From NCBI RefSeq assembly GCF_946151065.1, contig NZ_CAMGZA010000001.1, positions 1,178,001 to 1,242,000 of the forward strand: DNA of 64,000 nt, given 5' to 3'. Both the position numbers and the translations under genes were made by a program. The DNA comes from Microbacterium sp. Marseille-Q6965. GTDB taxonomy: Bacteria; Actinomycetota; Actinomycetes; Actinomycetales; Microbacteriaceae. Below the pieces are notes generated by a model. That model was not told the DNA's origin. It did no database searches and saw only the letters and a list, made by a program, of their open reading frames with translations. Positions within the stretch are counted from its first letter, which is position 1; each line of letters opens with the position of its first letter. Positions 16,687 through 25,841 of this stretch are shown here, piece by piece.

Positions 16687-18159
16687 ATGGACGGCTTCGC
16701 GGCGGTCGACTTCGAGTTCGCGCGGCAGGTGCTGCAGCGAGGCACCGCGGCGCTGTATCTCATCGCGTTCGTCTCGAGCCTGAATCAGTTCCGCCCGTTG
16801 CTCGGGGAACACGGGCTGCTGCCCGCGCCCGAGCTGCTGGAATGGGCGCGCTCCTCCGATCGCGCGGGCCGCATGCTGCGGCCGACGCTGTTCCGGTGGA
16901 TCCGCTACACCGATCGTCGACTGGTCGCCCTCTGCGTGGCGGGGATCGTCGTTGCGGCGCTGCTCGTGGCGGGCGTGCCGCAGCTGGGCCCGCCGTGGCT
17001 GCCGATGGTCTGCTTCCTCGCCCTCTGGTTCGGCTACATGTCCGTCGTCTCGATCGGGCAGACGTTCTACGGCTTCGGCTGGGAGATGCTGCTGCTCGAG
17101 ATGGGGTTCCTCGCCGCGTTCCTCGGGTCGAACGACCAGCCCCCGCCCACCCTCATCATCGTGCTGTACTGGTGGCTGCTGTTCCGGCTCGAGTTCGGCG
17201 CCGGCATGATCAAGATCCGCGGCGGGCGCGAGTGGCGCGACCTCACCGCCATGACGTTCCACCACGAGACGCAGCCGATGCCCGGGCCGCTCAGCAGGCA
17301 GGCGCACCTGTTGCCGCGCTGGTTCCACAAGCTCGAGGTGATCGGCAACCACCTCGCGCAGCTCGTCGCGCCGTGGCTGCTGTTCGCGCCGGCGCTCGCC
17401 CTCGTGCTGCCCGACGCGATTCCCTATGCGCTCGGCACCGCCGGCGCGATCGTGGTGATCCTCACCCAACTGTGGTTGGTGGCGACCGGCAACTTCGCCT
17501 GGCTGAACTGGTCGCCGATCGTGCTGGCGGCCTCCGCCATCGCGGTTCCCCCGAACGCCCTGGCGTGGCTGCCCTCCGCGTCGGCCGAGCTGCCGCTCTG
17601 GTGGCTCGTCATCACGACCGTGGTGGCGGTCGGGTACGCGGCGCTGAGCTGGCCGGCCGCCCGCAACCTGGCCTCGCGGCGACAGCTGATGAACGCGAGC
17701 TTCAACCGCTGGAACCTCGGCAACACATACGGGGCGTTCGGCACCGTCACGCGCGTGCGCGACGAGGTCGTCGTCGAGGGGACCGAGGATGAGGATCCGC
17801 GCACCGCCCGGTGGCGCGAGTACGAGTTCAAGGGCAAGCCGGGCGATCCGCGGCGTCTGCCGCCCCAGGTCGCGCCCTATCATCTTCGGCTGGACTGGCT
17901 CATGTGGTTCCTTGCCCTGGGCCGCCTGGAGCCCTGGTTCGAGGTCTTCCTGCTGCGACTGCTCGAGGCCGACCGCGCCACCCTTCGCCTCCTGCGCCGG
18001 GATCCGTTCGACGGCCGCCGCCCCCGCTGGATCCGGGTCACGATGTACCGCTACCGCTTCGCCACACGCGCGGAGCACCGCCGCGACGGCCTGCGATGGG
18101 TGCGGGAGGAGCAGTACCGGATGGTGCGACCGGTGGCCCTTGCCGACCTGGCGCCGTGA
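16687..18159 (+). CDS. Lipase maturation factor family membrane protein
   Basis: A 490-aa polytopic membrane protein of the LMF1 family. It has an aromatic-rich N-terminus, several helices (LVALCVAGIVVAALLVAG and LPMVCFLALWFGYMSVVSIGQTFYGFGWE), and the conserved FRLEFGAGMIKIRGGREWRDLTAM and HHETQPMPGPLS blocks. The C-terminal soluble part includes FNRWNLGNTYGAFGTV and YEFKGKPGDPRRLPPQVAPYHLRLDWLMWF, both characteristic. The vertebrate relative helps lipases fold in the ER; the bacterial role is not established. TAGGGT (16674-16679) lies 7 nt before the ATG, suggesting a leaderless mRNA. The gene ends 3 bp from the stop of the convergent gene. Confidence 0.85.
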   Translation: MDGFAAVDFEFARQVLQRGTAALYLIAFVSSLNQFRPLLGEHGLLPAPELLEWARSSDRAGRMLRPTLFRWIRYTDRRLVALCVAGIVVAALLVAGVPQLGPPWLPMVCFLALWFGYMSVVSIGQTFYGFGWEMLLLEMGFLAAFLGSNDQPPPTLIIVLYWWLLFRLEFGAGMIKIRGGREWRDLTAMTFHHETQPMPGPLSRQAHLLPRWFHKLEVIGNHLAQLVAPWLLFAPALALVLPDAIPYALGTAGAIVVILTQLWLVATGNFAWLNWSPIVLAASAIAVPPNALAWLPSASAELPLWWLVITTVVAVGYAALSWPAARNLASRRQLMNASFNRWNLGNTYGAFGTVTRVRDEVVVEGTEDEDPRTARWREYEFKGKPGDPRRLPPQVAPYHLRLDWLMWFLALGRLEPWFEVFLLRLLEADRATLRLLRRDPFDGRRPRWIRVTMYRYRFATRAEHRRDGLRWVREEQYRMVRPVALADLAP

Positions 18160-18162
18160 CGC

Positions 18163-18723
18163 TCAGGCCGGGTCGCTCTCGACGCGGTCGCGCAGCCCGA
18201 TCCGGTCGGGGATCTCCATGGCCAGTCCGGGCAACCAGCTCGAGGGCTTCGGCCACGGCCGCGAGGCGGGCAGGGCGCGCAGCAACTGCCGCACCGCGGC
18301 GTCACGGGGTGCCTCGGCACTCGGCGCGGGCAGGATCCGCCGCGGCGCACGGTACCCGAGCGCGCCACACCACCAGTGACGCCACGTCTCGGGCGCCGTC
18401 TCGGGCTCGAGGACGATGTAGTAGTCGGGCATGACGGCGCCGCGCTCGAAGTGTGCCAGCGCCTGCTCGATCTCGAGCTCCAGCGTGCCGAGGGTCGCGC
18501 GCTCCTCGAACAGCTCCACCCACGCGGCTCCCACGTGTTCGAGCGGGTCGGCGTCGTGCACGATCCATGGCCGGCTGCTCGCGCTGATACGGCGGGCGGC
18601 GAGCGCCGGCTCGGTGTCGCGCAGGGCCAGGGTCTCGACCCCGTCGATGCCGTCGAGGTGGGCGAGGACCTCGTCGGACGCGGATCCGACGACGGCCACG
18701 ATGGTTCCGGTCGTGTTCTCCAT
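18163..18723 (-). CDS. Conserved hypothetical protein, soluble
   Basis: A 186-aa protein with no signal peptide or membrane segment. Its N-terminus (IVAVVGSASDEVLAHLDGIDGVETLALRD) looks like an alpha/beta fold with a Gly-rich first loop. The middle is helical (WVELFEERATLGTLELEIEQALAHF), and the C-terminus is Pro- and Trp-rich. I do not recognise the family. ATG 18723 is favoured because TACAGT on the minus strand ends 5 nt before it; the longer open frame has no comparable signal. Confidence 0.65.
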   Translation of the reverse strand: MENTTGTIVAVVGSASDEVLAHLDGIDGVETLALRDTEPALAARRISASSRPWIVHDADPLEHVGAAWVELFEERATLGTLELEIEQALAHFERGAVMPDYYIVLEPETAPETWRHWWCGALGYRAPRRILPAPSAEAPRDAAVRQLLRALPASRPWPKPSSWLPGLAMEIPDRIGLRDRVESDPA

Positions 18724-18824
18724 GCCCCACTGTAGGGCGATGCACCGGGGCGCTGACAAGGCCTCGGACGCCGACTGCCCGGCCGGGTGTGGGTCCCGCT
18801 CGTCGCGCGACCGGCGGGCTGGGC

Positions 18825-19436
18825 CTACGCGCCGGAGCGCGCGTTGTAGACCGTGACGTCGCCGGCGTCGACGGCGTCGCGGTACGCGCGCAGCACGGCC
18901 ACGCCCTCGTCGTGCAGCAGACCCTGCGTCACGCTGATGCCGCGGATCTCGAACTGCGCGGCCCAGTCCGGCACGAGCGGACCCTCGTCGAAGGTCGTGA
19001 TCTCCTCGACCTCGGGTCCGTCCACGCCGATGACGAGCGAGCGGACGCCCGACCACAGCACGGCGCCGTAGCACTGCACGCACGGGCGGGCGTTGACGAC
19101 GATCTCGTGCTCGGGAAGGCCTTCGCCACCGAGGTCCCAGCCGCGCAGGCGGGTCTGGGCGAGACCGAGCGCGACGACCTCTGCGTGCGCGGAGGACACA
19201 CCGCTGCCGAGCACCGCGTTCACTCCGACCGAGACGATGCGGCCCGTGCCGCGCTCACAGACGAGGGCGGCGAACGGCCCGCCGGTTCCTTCGCGCCAGT
19301 TCCGGTCGGCGAGGCGGTGGGCCAGGGCCATGCGGTCCTCGACCGACGGGATCTCCTCGGGCACGCCGGCGAGCTCGTCGCGGACCCAGTCGGGCAGCGC
19401 GATCGTGAAGCTCGCGACGAGCGGCGGGACGTCCAT
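18825..19436 (-). CDS. Nucleoside/cytosine deaminase-family protein
   Basis: A 203-aa zinc deaminase distinct from the TadA-like gene at 8.4 kb. The HAEVVALGLAQ motif and NARPCVQCYGAVLWSGVRSLVIGVD supply the zinc ligands and catalytic Glu. The extra C-terminal segment (DEGPLVPDWAAQFEIRGISVTQGL) resembles guanine deaminase-like and plant-type subgroups. Base or nucleoside deamination is clear from the fold; the substrate is not. The start at 19436 keeps the gene clear of the small membrane gene just upstream on the same strand (8-bp gap), with which it may be co-transcribed. Confidence 0.82.
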   Translation of the reverse strand: MDVPPLVASFTIALPDWVRDELAGVPEEIPSVEDRMALAHRLADRNWREGTGGPFAALVCERGTGRIVSVGVNAVLGSGVSSAHAEVVALGLAQTRLRGWDLGGEGLPEHEIVVNARPCVQCYGAVLWSGVRSLVIGVDGPEVEEITTFDEGPLVPDWAAQFEIRGISVTQGLLHDEGVAVLRAYRDAVDAGDVTVYNARSGA

Positions 19437-19444
19437 GGCGGCCG

Positions 19445-19624
19445 TCACTCTTCGCTGCGGCCGAACACCAGGCGCAGGGCGACGAAGACGATCACCGCGA
19501 CGACCGCGACGGCGATGAGCTTGGCCACGAACCACATCAGCGAGAAGAGCAGCTCGATAACGAACCAGGCGATGACGACGGCGACGATGACGCCGATCCA
19601 GGTCCAGACGCTGCTCTTGTTCAC
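19445..19624 (-). CDS. Small membrane protein, 59 aa
   Basis: A small open frame from GTG 19624 to a stop at 19445. It starts MNKSSVWTWIGVIVAVVIAW, then carries an almost continuous hydrophobic stretch (VIELLFSLMWFVAKL, then IAVAVVAVIVFVALRLVF) and a charged GRSEE tail. That gives two or three membrane helices. TAGGCT on the minus strand ends exactly 6 nt before the start codon, the same arrangement as at many other genes here, which supports a real leaderless gene. Family unknown; it lies between sbcC and the deaminase gene. Confidence 0.7.
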   Translation of the reverse strand: MNKSSVWTWIGVIVAVVIAWFVIELLFSLMWFVAKLIAVAVVAVIVFVALRLVFGRSEE

Positions 19625-19651
19625 GTGCCCAGCCTACGTGCCAGAGCCGTT

Positions 19652-22639
19652 TCAGACGAAGGCCGAGATGTCCTGCCGGATGACGCTCCACCCCTGCGGC
19701 GTCTGCTCGACCCGGAGCTGGGCGGGGATCTGCTCCTTCATCGCCTCGACGTGGCTGATGATGCCGACGGTGCGGCCCCCCTGGCGCAACTCGTCCAGGG
19801 TGCGCATGGCGACATCGAGGGTTTCGGCATCGAGGGATCCGAACCCCTCGTCGATGAACAGCGTGTCGAGGCGGATGCCACCGGCGCGGTTTGTGACGAC
19901 CTCGGCGAGGCCCAGGGCGAGGGCCAGGGAGGCGAGGAAGGTCTCGCCCCCCGAGAGCGAGTGCGGGGGGCGGGTGCGACCGGTGAACCGGTCCATCACC
20001 TCGAGCCCCAGTCCGCTCGCCGCGCCCCGCGCCGCGAGCGCGTCGCTGTGCTGCAGGCGGTAGCGGTCGTCCGACATCTCGGACAGACGGAGATTCGCGG
20101 CGGTGACGATCTCCTCCAGCTCGGCGGCCAGGACGAACGTCTCGAGCTTCATGCGCTTGGCGTTCGGCGCCCGCCCCGCGACCGTGTCGGCGAGGCGCCG
20201 GATCGCGGCGGCCTCGGCGGCAAGGTCGGCGATCTGCGCGTGCGCGGAGCCGATCCGCTCCGCCGCCTCCTCGAGCGCGCGGACGCGCTCGGTCGCCGTG
20301 GTGTGCCGCTTCACGGCCTCCGCCCACGTCTCCTTGGCGAGGGCGACGTCGTCGGCGCTGCCCGCGGTGTCGACCGGCTCCTCGGGCAGCGCCTCGAGCT
20401 CCAGCTCGAGCAGGGCGGACCGGGCGCCGGCGAGCGCGGCGTCGTACTCGTGGACACGGGCCTCCAGCGCCTCGCGCTGGCGCGCCTCGCGCAGCGCCGC
20501 GAACGCCGTCTCGGCGTCGGCGAAGCGCGCTTCCTCGACCGCCGCCTGCAGCGCGTCCGCCGCGTCGGCGGCGGCGCGCTCCGCCCGAGCCGATTCCCGC
20601 TGCGCGTCGGCGTACGCGGTCGCCGCGACCACGAGGCGCTGTTCCGCGTCGATCCGGGCGGCGACCGAGTCGGCGGAACCGCGTGCCTCCGCGACGGCGG
20701 CGCGGTTCTGCGTGAGCGCGGTCTCGGCCGCCGCGATGCGGGCGTCGAGGTCGCTGCGCTCGGCGATGAGCGCCGCCTGCTCGGCGTCGGCGCGCTCGGC
20801 CTCGGCCTCGAGCGCGAGGCGCTCCGCCGCCAGCCGATCCCTTTCGGCGGCGGCGGCCTCCGCGGCCGCCAGTTCCTGCCGCTTCGCGGTCAGCTCGATC
20901 TCGAGCTCGTCCACGCCCCGTCCGCCGGCGTCCTTCTGTGCGTCGGCATGCGCGCGGTCCGCCTCGGCCAGCGCCGTGTTCGCGGCCTCGTAGGCGGCGG
21001 TCGCCTCGCGGCGGGAGACGTCGGCGTGCTCGATGTCGTCGACGGTGACGGCGTCGTCGCCGCGCGCGGCGGGAGCGGGGTGGCTGGTGGATCCGCACAC
21101 CGCGCACGCCTCCCCGTCGACGAGTCCGGCGGCGAGCTCCCCCGCCATGCCCGCGAATCGGCGTGCCTGCAGATCGGCCAGGTGCGCCTCGGCGTGGTCC
21201 TTGGCCTTCTTGGCCTGCTGCAGCGCCTCGAAGGCGGCCCGCTGTGCGTCGGAGAGTTCCGCGAGCGACCGCGCCGCGCCGAGCCGGGACTCGGCGGCGT
21301 CGACGGCCTGCCGGAGCGCGTCGAGGGTCGCGGCCGCGACGTCGGCCTGCCCGAGGGCGTTGCGGATCCGCTCCCGCTCGGCGGGCAGGTCACGCACGCG
21401 CTCGGCGAGGGCGTCGGCACGTTCGGCGGCGCGCTCGGCGCGGGCCCGCAGCTCGGCGAGCGCCGTCTCGTCGGCCGCGAGGCGTGCCTCGAGGTCGCCC
21501 AGCGGGCGCCAGGAGCCGATGCGCTGTTGCGCCGCGGCGACGATTTCGGCGAGGGCGTCGGCGTCCGCGCCGGCGTCGTGGTCGCCGCGGGCGTCATGCC
21601 ACGCGCGGCCGGCCTCCTCGAGCCGAGCCCCCGCGGCCTCGAGGGAGGCCAGCGCCCGAGCGGCGGCGTCCCTCGCCGCGCGCACGGGCTCGGCCCGCTG
21701 CGCGGCGTCGCGCTCCGCCCGCAGGCCGGCGATCTCGTCGGCGCGCCCCTCGAGCGCCGCGAGGGACGCCCGGGCGGTGTCGCGGCGCTGCTGCTTGTCG
21801 CGCTGAGCGGTGCGCTCGGCGTGCCGGGACTCGGCGACCTCGAGCCGCCGGGTCGCCTGCTGCAGGACCGCGTCGGCCTCTTCCGCCAGGTGTCGCGCGC
21901 GCAGCGCCGCGCGCCCGGCCCAGGCGATGCGGTCGTCGAGCCCCGCGGTCTCGCCGAGCGGATCGAGGAGGTCGCCCGCGATCGCCTCCGCGTGCTCGAG
22001 CCGCGCCGTCAGGGCCTGGCTCTCGCTCTCGACCCGGGCGAGGGCGTCCTTGCGCCGCTCGTCGAGCGTCTTCTCGTAATCCTCGAAGCGCTGGGTGCCG
22101 AACAGGGTGCGCAGCAGCGCCTGGCGTTCGTCGTTCTTGGCGAGCAGGAAGCGCGCGAAGCGACCCTGCGCCAGCAGGATCACCTGGAGGAACTGTTGCT
22201 GTGTGAGACCGATGACCTCGTCCACGAGCTGCGCGACGTCGACGGGCCGCGCGGCGCGGCCGATCCACTCCTCGCCGACCCGCTCGAACATGCGCGCCTC
22301 GGCCTTTTGAGGGGTGAACCCGTCGCCGCGCTTCTTCGGGCGCATGTAGTCGGGCGAGCGCTCGATCCGCCACATCCGCCCCCCGGTCGTGAACTCGAGC
22401 GCCACCTCGGTGCGGTCATCCGGCTCGGCGTGGTCGCTGCGCAGACGCTTGTCGCCATCCTCGTAGCGAGGCGCCGACCCGTACAGGGCGAAGCACACGG
22501 CGTCGAGAATGCTCGACTTGCCGGCGCCCGTGCGCCCGCCGATGAGAAAGATGCCGTCGGCGGCATAGGCGTCGAGATCCACCGTCTGGCGGGTGCGGAA
22601 CGGCCCGAACCCCTCGATCTCGATGCGATGGATCCTCAT
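19652..22639 (-). CDS. sbcC: SbcC-type exonuclease ATPase subunit
   Basis: A 995-aa SMC/Rad50-like protein. It has Walker A GRTGAGKSSILDAV near residue 35, two very long Ala/Glu/Arg-rich coiled coils flanking a zinc-hook CAVCGSTSHP, then the ABC signature LSGGETFLASLALALGLAEVV and Walker B/D-loop FIDEGFGSLDAETL near the C-terminus. With SbcD it forms the ATP-dependent nuclease that opens hairpins and processes double-strand break ends. Its start overlaps the sbcD stop by 4 bp, giving the usual coupled sbcD-sbcC order. Confidence 0.93.
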   Translation of the reverse strand: MRIHRIEIEGFGPFRTRQTVDLDAYAADGIFLIGGRTGAGKSSILDAVCFALYGSAPRYEDGDKRLRSDHAEPDDRTEVALEFTTGGRMWRIERSPDYMRPKKRGDGFTPQKAEARMFERVGEEWIGRAARPVDVAQLVDEVIGLTQQQFLQVILLAQGRFARFLLAKNDERQALLRTLFGTQRFEDYEKTLDERRKDALARVESESQALTARLEHAEAIAGDLLDPLGETAGLDDRIAWAGRAALRARHLAEEADAVLQQATRRLEVAESRHAERTAQRDKQQRRDTARASLAALEGRADEIAGLRAERDAAQRAEPVRAARDAAARALASLEAAGARLEEAGRAWHDARGDHDAGADADALAEIVAAAQQRIGSWRPLGDLEARLAADETALAELRARAERAAERADALAERVRDLPAERERIRNALGQADVAAATLDALRQAVDAAESRLGAARSLAELSDAQRAAFEALQQAKKAKDHAEAHLADLQARRFAGMAGELAAGLVDGEACAVCGSTSHPAPAARGDDAVTVDDIEHADVSRREATAAYEAANTALAEADRAHADAQKDAGGRGVDELEIELTAKRQELAAAEAAAAERDRLAAERLALEAEAERADAEQAALIAERSDLDARIAAAETALTQNRAAVAEARGSADSVAARIDAEQRLVVAATAYADAQRESARAERAAADAADALQAAVEEARFADAETAFAALREARQREALEARVHEYDAALAGARSALLELELEALPEEPVDTAGSADDVALAKETWAEAVKRHTTATERVRALEEAAERIGSAHAQIADLAAEAAAIRRLADTVAGRAPNAKRMKLETFVLAAELEEIVTAANLRLSEMSDDRYRLQHSDALAARGAASGLGLEVMDRFTGRTRPPHSLSGGETFLASLALALGLAEVVTNRAGGIRLDTLFIDEGFGSLDAETLDVAMRTLDELRQGGRTVGIISHVEAMKEQIPAQLRVEQTPQGWSVIRQDISAFV

Positions 22640-23814
22640 GCCGGCACCGTCGCCTCGTGCGCCGCCGCCGCGCGCGACGCGATGACGTCGGCCAACATCT
22701 CGTGCTCATCGGCCGACGCACCCTCACCCTCGCGCACATGCGTGAGGAAGGTGTCGATGAGCTCGCCGTCGCTGCGGGCCGCCACCACGCGAGCGCGGTA
22801 GCTCCGCCCGTCGTCCTCCACCCGCCCCTGCGGATCGAGCTGGATGGTGGCGCAGTGCGGGAAGCGCTGCTGCAGGCGACGCATCGGCTCGGGCTGCGGC
22901 GTCGCATCGGTCAGTACCGCGCACACCCACGCGTCGATGTGGGCCTCGTGCGAGGCATCCGAGAGCAGCTCGTCGAGCGTGCCGCGCAGGGTGACGAGGG
23001 GCCGCGGCACCGGCAGCTCCAACCACTCGACGCGGGCGAGGCCGTCGGCGTCGAGGTCGACGAGCCACGACCCGCGCGGCTTGCCGGCCTCGCTGAAGCT
23101 GTAGTGCAGCGGCGCGCCGCTGTAGCGCACGTGCTCGCCCAGCCGGGACCGGCCGTGGATGTGGCCGAGGGCGACGTAGTCGGGGCCGTCGAAGGCCGAC
23201 AGCGGCACCACGTCGAGCGAGCCCTGCCGCAGGTCGGTGCGGATCTCGCGCTCGACGCCCGGGCTGGCCTCCACCCCCGCGGCGAAGCAGTGTGACACGG
23301 CCACCGAGCGGCCGCCGCGCACCGCGCGATCCGCGTGCACGAGAGACATCGCGTGGGCGATCGCCTGCTCCTGTGTGCGGAGGGGGACGCCGGCCCAGAC
23401 GCCGCGGACGACGATCGGCTCCAGGTAGGGGATGCCGTAGAAGTGAACGGGCCCGTGCTCGTCGGTGAGCGTGATCGGGGTGCCCACCCGCGCGGGATCG
23501 GTGACGACGTGGATGCCGTCGCGCAGCAGCGGAGCCATGAACCCGAGCCGCGCCGCGTTGTCGTGGTTGCCGCTGGTGAGCACGATCTGCGCGCCGGCGT
23601 CGCTGATGTCTCGCAGCACGTCGGTGAGCATCGTGTAGCAGGAAGCCGCCGGCGTCGCCGAGTCGAACACGTCGCCGGCGACCACGACGACGTCCACGCG
23701 ATGCTCCCGCACCTGCTCGGTCAGGGTCGCGAGCACACCGCGCAGCGCATCGAGCGTCGAGTTCCCGTGGAACGACCGCCCGATGTGCCAGTCCGAGGTG
23801 TGCAGGATGCGCAT
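22636..23814 (-). CDS. sbcD: SbcD-type exonuclease nuclease subunit
   Basis: A 392-aa metallophosphoesterase. It begins MRILHTSDWHIGRSFHG with the first metal-binding Asp and His, followed by VVVAGDVFDSATP, TSGNHDN (catalytic His) and VALGHIHGRSRLG. The C-terminal part fits the SbcD capping domain. ATG 23814 is chosen over the longer open frame because the family starts here and because TACCGT (minus strand) ends 6 nt upstream. It is the endo/exonuclease partner of SbcC. Confidence 0.93.
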   Translation of the reverse strand: MRILHTSDWHIGRSFHGNSTLDALRGVLATLTEQVREHRVDVVVVAGDVFDSATPAASCYTMLTDVLRDISDAGAQIVLTSGNHDNAARLGFMAPLLRDGIHVVTDPARVGTPITLTDEHGPVHFYGIPYLEPIVVRGVWAGVPLRTQEQAIAHAMSLVHADRAVRGGRSVAVSHCFAAGVEASPGVEREIRTDLRQGSLDVVPLSAFDGPDYVALGHIHGRSRLGEHVRYSGAPLHYSFSEAGKPRGSWLVDLDADGLARVEWLELPVPRPLVTLRGTLDELLSDASHEAHIDAWVCAVLTDATPQPEPMRRLQQRFPHCATIQLDPQGRVEDDGRSYRARVVAARSDGELIDTFLTHVREGEGASADEHEMLADVIASRAAAAHEATVPA

Positions 23815-23898
23815 ACCCCCACGGTAAGGACGGGCGCCGACATTCCCGCGGCACACCGCCGCGAACGGCGATACCCGGCCGCAGGTGATGATGGAGCG

Positions 23899-24204
23899 AT
23901 GTCGACCCACACCTTCACCGCGCCGCTGTGGAAGTGGTCCGCGCGCACCGAGGCATCCGGCTGGTGGTTCGTGAGCCTGCCCTTCGAGGTCTCCGACGTC
24001 GTCGAGGGCCACGTGATCCCGGGTGCCGGTTTCGGTAGCGTGCCCGTGGAGGTGACGGTGGGCGCCACGACCTGGCGGACGAGCGTGTTCCCGAGCAACG
24101 AGCAGAAGACCTACGTCCTGCCCATCAAGAAGTCCGTGCGCACCGCCGAGGGGATCGCGGACGGCGACGACGTCACCGTCCGGCTGCGCGTCGTGGCCGG
24201 CTGA
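23899..24204 (+). CDS. DUF1905-family protein
   Basis: A 101-aa soluble protein of the small beta-rich DUF1905 family, with blocks FTAPLWKWSA, WWFVSLPFEVSDVV, GFGSVPVEVTVGATTWRTSVFP and TYVLPIKKSVRTAEGIADGDDVTVRLRV. No enzymatic activity is established for the family. A GGAG site stands 5 nt before ATG 23899. It is divergent from sbcDC. Confidence 0.82.
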   Translation: MSTHTFTAPLWKWSARTEASGWWFVSLPFEVSDVVEGHVIPGAGFGSVPVEVTVGATTWRTSVFPSNEQKTYVLPIKKSVRTAEGIADGDDVTVRLRVVAG

Positions 24205-24258
24205 ACCAGCACGCGCCACTTCTTCGCGGCGGTACGCGCGCCCGGGTACGGTCGACTC

Positions 24259-25038
24259 ATGCGTCTCGAGCCGCCGGCCCGCCCGTTCTCACACGGGGGC
24301 GCCACGCTCGTGTGGGAGGAGCGCGGGGCGGGCGCGCCGACGTTCGTGCTCATCCACGGGATCGGGATGGGGCGGAGCGTCTTCGGCGGTCTGGGCGCAC
24401 AACTCGGGGCGCACGGCCGCACCATCGCGGTCGACCTGCCCGGCTTCGGCGAGGCCCCCGAGCCGCCGCGGGTGCTCACCGTCGAGCGCATGGCCGACCT
24501 GGTCGCCGCGTTCCTGCGCTCGCAGGGGATCGAGGCGCCGGTGCTGATCGGCCACTCGATGGGCTCGCAGGTCGCGGTCGAGGTCGCCGCGCGGCACCCC
24601 GGCCTGCGTGCGCGCCCCGTGCTTATCGGCCCGACCGTCGAGATCGGCCAGCGACGCGCGCTCACCCAGCTGCGGCGGCTCGCCGCCGACCTGCTCGACG
24701 AGAGCCTCAAGGTGCTGCTCATCGGGGCGCGCGAGTACCTGCGTGCGGGGCCGCACCTGCGACAGAAGATGCGCGCCATGCTCACGCACGCGCCGGAGCT
24801 CGCCTTCCCCCGCGTCGGCGAGCCGGCGCTCGTCCTGCGGGGCCAGAACGACCTCGTCGCACCCCGCCCGTGGTGCCGCGCGGTCGCCGACGCCCTCCCG
24901 CTCGGGCAGCTGCGCGAGGTCCCCGACAGCGGGCACGAGACGATGATCCGCAACCCGCGCCCGGCGGCGGATCGGATCCTCGCGTGGCTCGCCGACGCCG
25001 GGGCCAGCGGGGTCGCGGATCGTGCTGCGTCCGCGTAG
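24259..25038 (+). CDS. Alpha/beta hydrolase
   Basis: A 259-aa alpha/beta hydrolase. The oxyanion-hole motif HGIGMG is near residue 33, the nucleophile elbow GHSMGSQ near residue 97, the acid in RGQNDLVAPR and the catalytic His in SGHETM. A short helical lid (LRRLAADLLDESLKVLLIGAREYLRAG) suggests a small ester, lactone or C-C substrate, which cannot be fixed further. TACGGT (24247-24252) ends 6 nt before the ATG with no Shine-Dalgarno sequence, so the mRNA is probably leaderless. Confidence 0.85.
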   Translation: MRLEPPARPFSHGGATLVWEERGAGAPTFVLIHGIGMGRSVFGGLGAQLGAHGRTIAVDLPGFGEAPEPPRVLTVERMADLVAAFLRSQGIEAPVLIGHSMGSQVAVEVAARHPGLRARPVLIGPTVEIGQRRALTQLRRLAADLLDESLKVLLIGAREYLRAGPHLRQKMRAMLTHAPELAFPRVGEPALVLRGQNDLVAPRPWCRAVADALPLGQLREVPDSGHETMIRNPRPAADRILAWLADAGASGVADRAASA

Positions 25039-25047
25039 CGTGGCCGG

Positions 25048-25833
25048 ATGACCGACGCCCCGCAGCCATCGCTCGTGCAGCACGCCCGTCTCCAGCAGGC
25101 GCTCGACGCCTGGGCCGAGCGGAAGGACGCGCAGACCCACAGCGACGCGCTGCGGCGCGCGATGTCGGGGCAGCTGCTGCTCGACATCAGCGCATCGACG
25201 TTCGCCGATCCCGACAACCCCATGCAGCAGGGCGACACGCTCGCGGTGGCGTCGGTGCGCGACGCGGACGGCAAGGACCTGCTGCTGGCCTTCACCGACA
25301 ACGACCGCCTGCGCGCCTTCGCCTCGGCGGAGGAACCCCGCTCCCTCGCGCAATCCGGTGCGGCGACGCTCGAGCACGCCATCGCGCAGCACGAGGGCAT
25401 CGTGATCGATGCGGGCACCGACGGCGCGTTCATCGCGTACGGCGACGAGATCTCCCGCGCCCTCGGGGCGAACCCGGCCGACGCGGCGCGACTCGCGTCC
25501 GCCATGACCGACGGTGGCGTGCCCCTTGACGAGTTCCTCCGTCTGCTGCGCGACGCCGTCGTCTACGTGGGCGGAATCCCCGTGCCGGGCGAGGACGGTG
25601 AGGTGGCGGGCTACCGCATCGCCACCGCCACCCGCCCGGACGGGAGCGTCCTGCACGCCGTGTTCACGAGCCCGGCCGAGCTGTGGGCGTGGGCGCCGGA
25701 CGCCATGGCCCAGCCAACGACCATCGATCGGATCGTCGCGAGCGCACGCCAGGACGGCATGGCCGGGCTGGTCGTGAACCCCGTCGGTCCGAGCGCCGAA
25801 CTCGACCTGGCGTGGTTCGATCGAGCCGAGTGA
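25048..25833 (+). CDS. SseB-like domain protein
   Basis: A 261-aa protein with an SseB N-terminal-type domain (LLLDISASTFADPDN, LLAFTDNDRLRAF, AIAQHEGIVIDAGTDGAFI). A second half (YVGGIPVPGEDGEVAGYRIATA through GLVVNPVGPSAELDLAWF) repeats elements of the same fold. Such proteins are common in actinobacteria and of unknown role; despite the name, no type III secretion link is implied. TAGCGT (25036-25041) ends 6 nt before the ATG, so it has its own leaderless promoter although it follows the hydrolase by 9 bp. Confidence 0.78.
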   Translation: MTDAPQPSLVQHARLQQALDAWAERKDAQTHSDALRRAMSGQLLLDISASTFADPDNPMQQGDTLAVASVRDADGKDLLLAFTDNDRLRAFASAEEPRSLAQSGAATLEHAIAQHEGIVIDAGTDGAFIAYGDEISRALGANPADAARLASAMTDGGVPLDEFLRLLRDAVVYVGGIPVPGEDGEVAGYRIATATRPDGSVLHAVFTSPAELWAWAPDAMAQPTTIDRIVASARQDGMAGLVVNPVGPSAELDLAWFDRAE

Positions 25834-25841
25834 CCCGACCG

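Noticed and set aside
18724..19083. Extension of the 186-aa hypothetical gene to 19083
   Set aside because: The added part overlaps the deaminase gene on the same strand and reads as Arg/Ala noise; a TACAGT box supports 18723.
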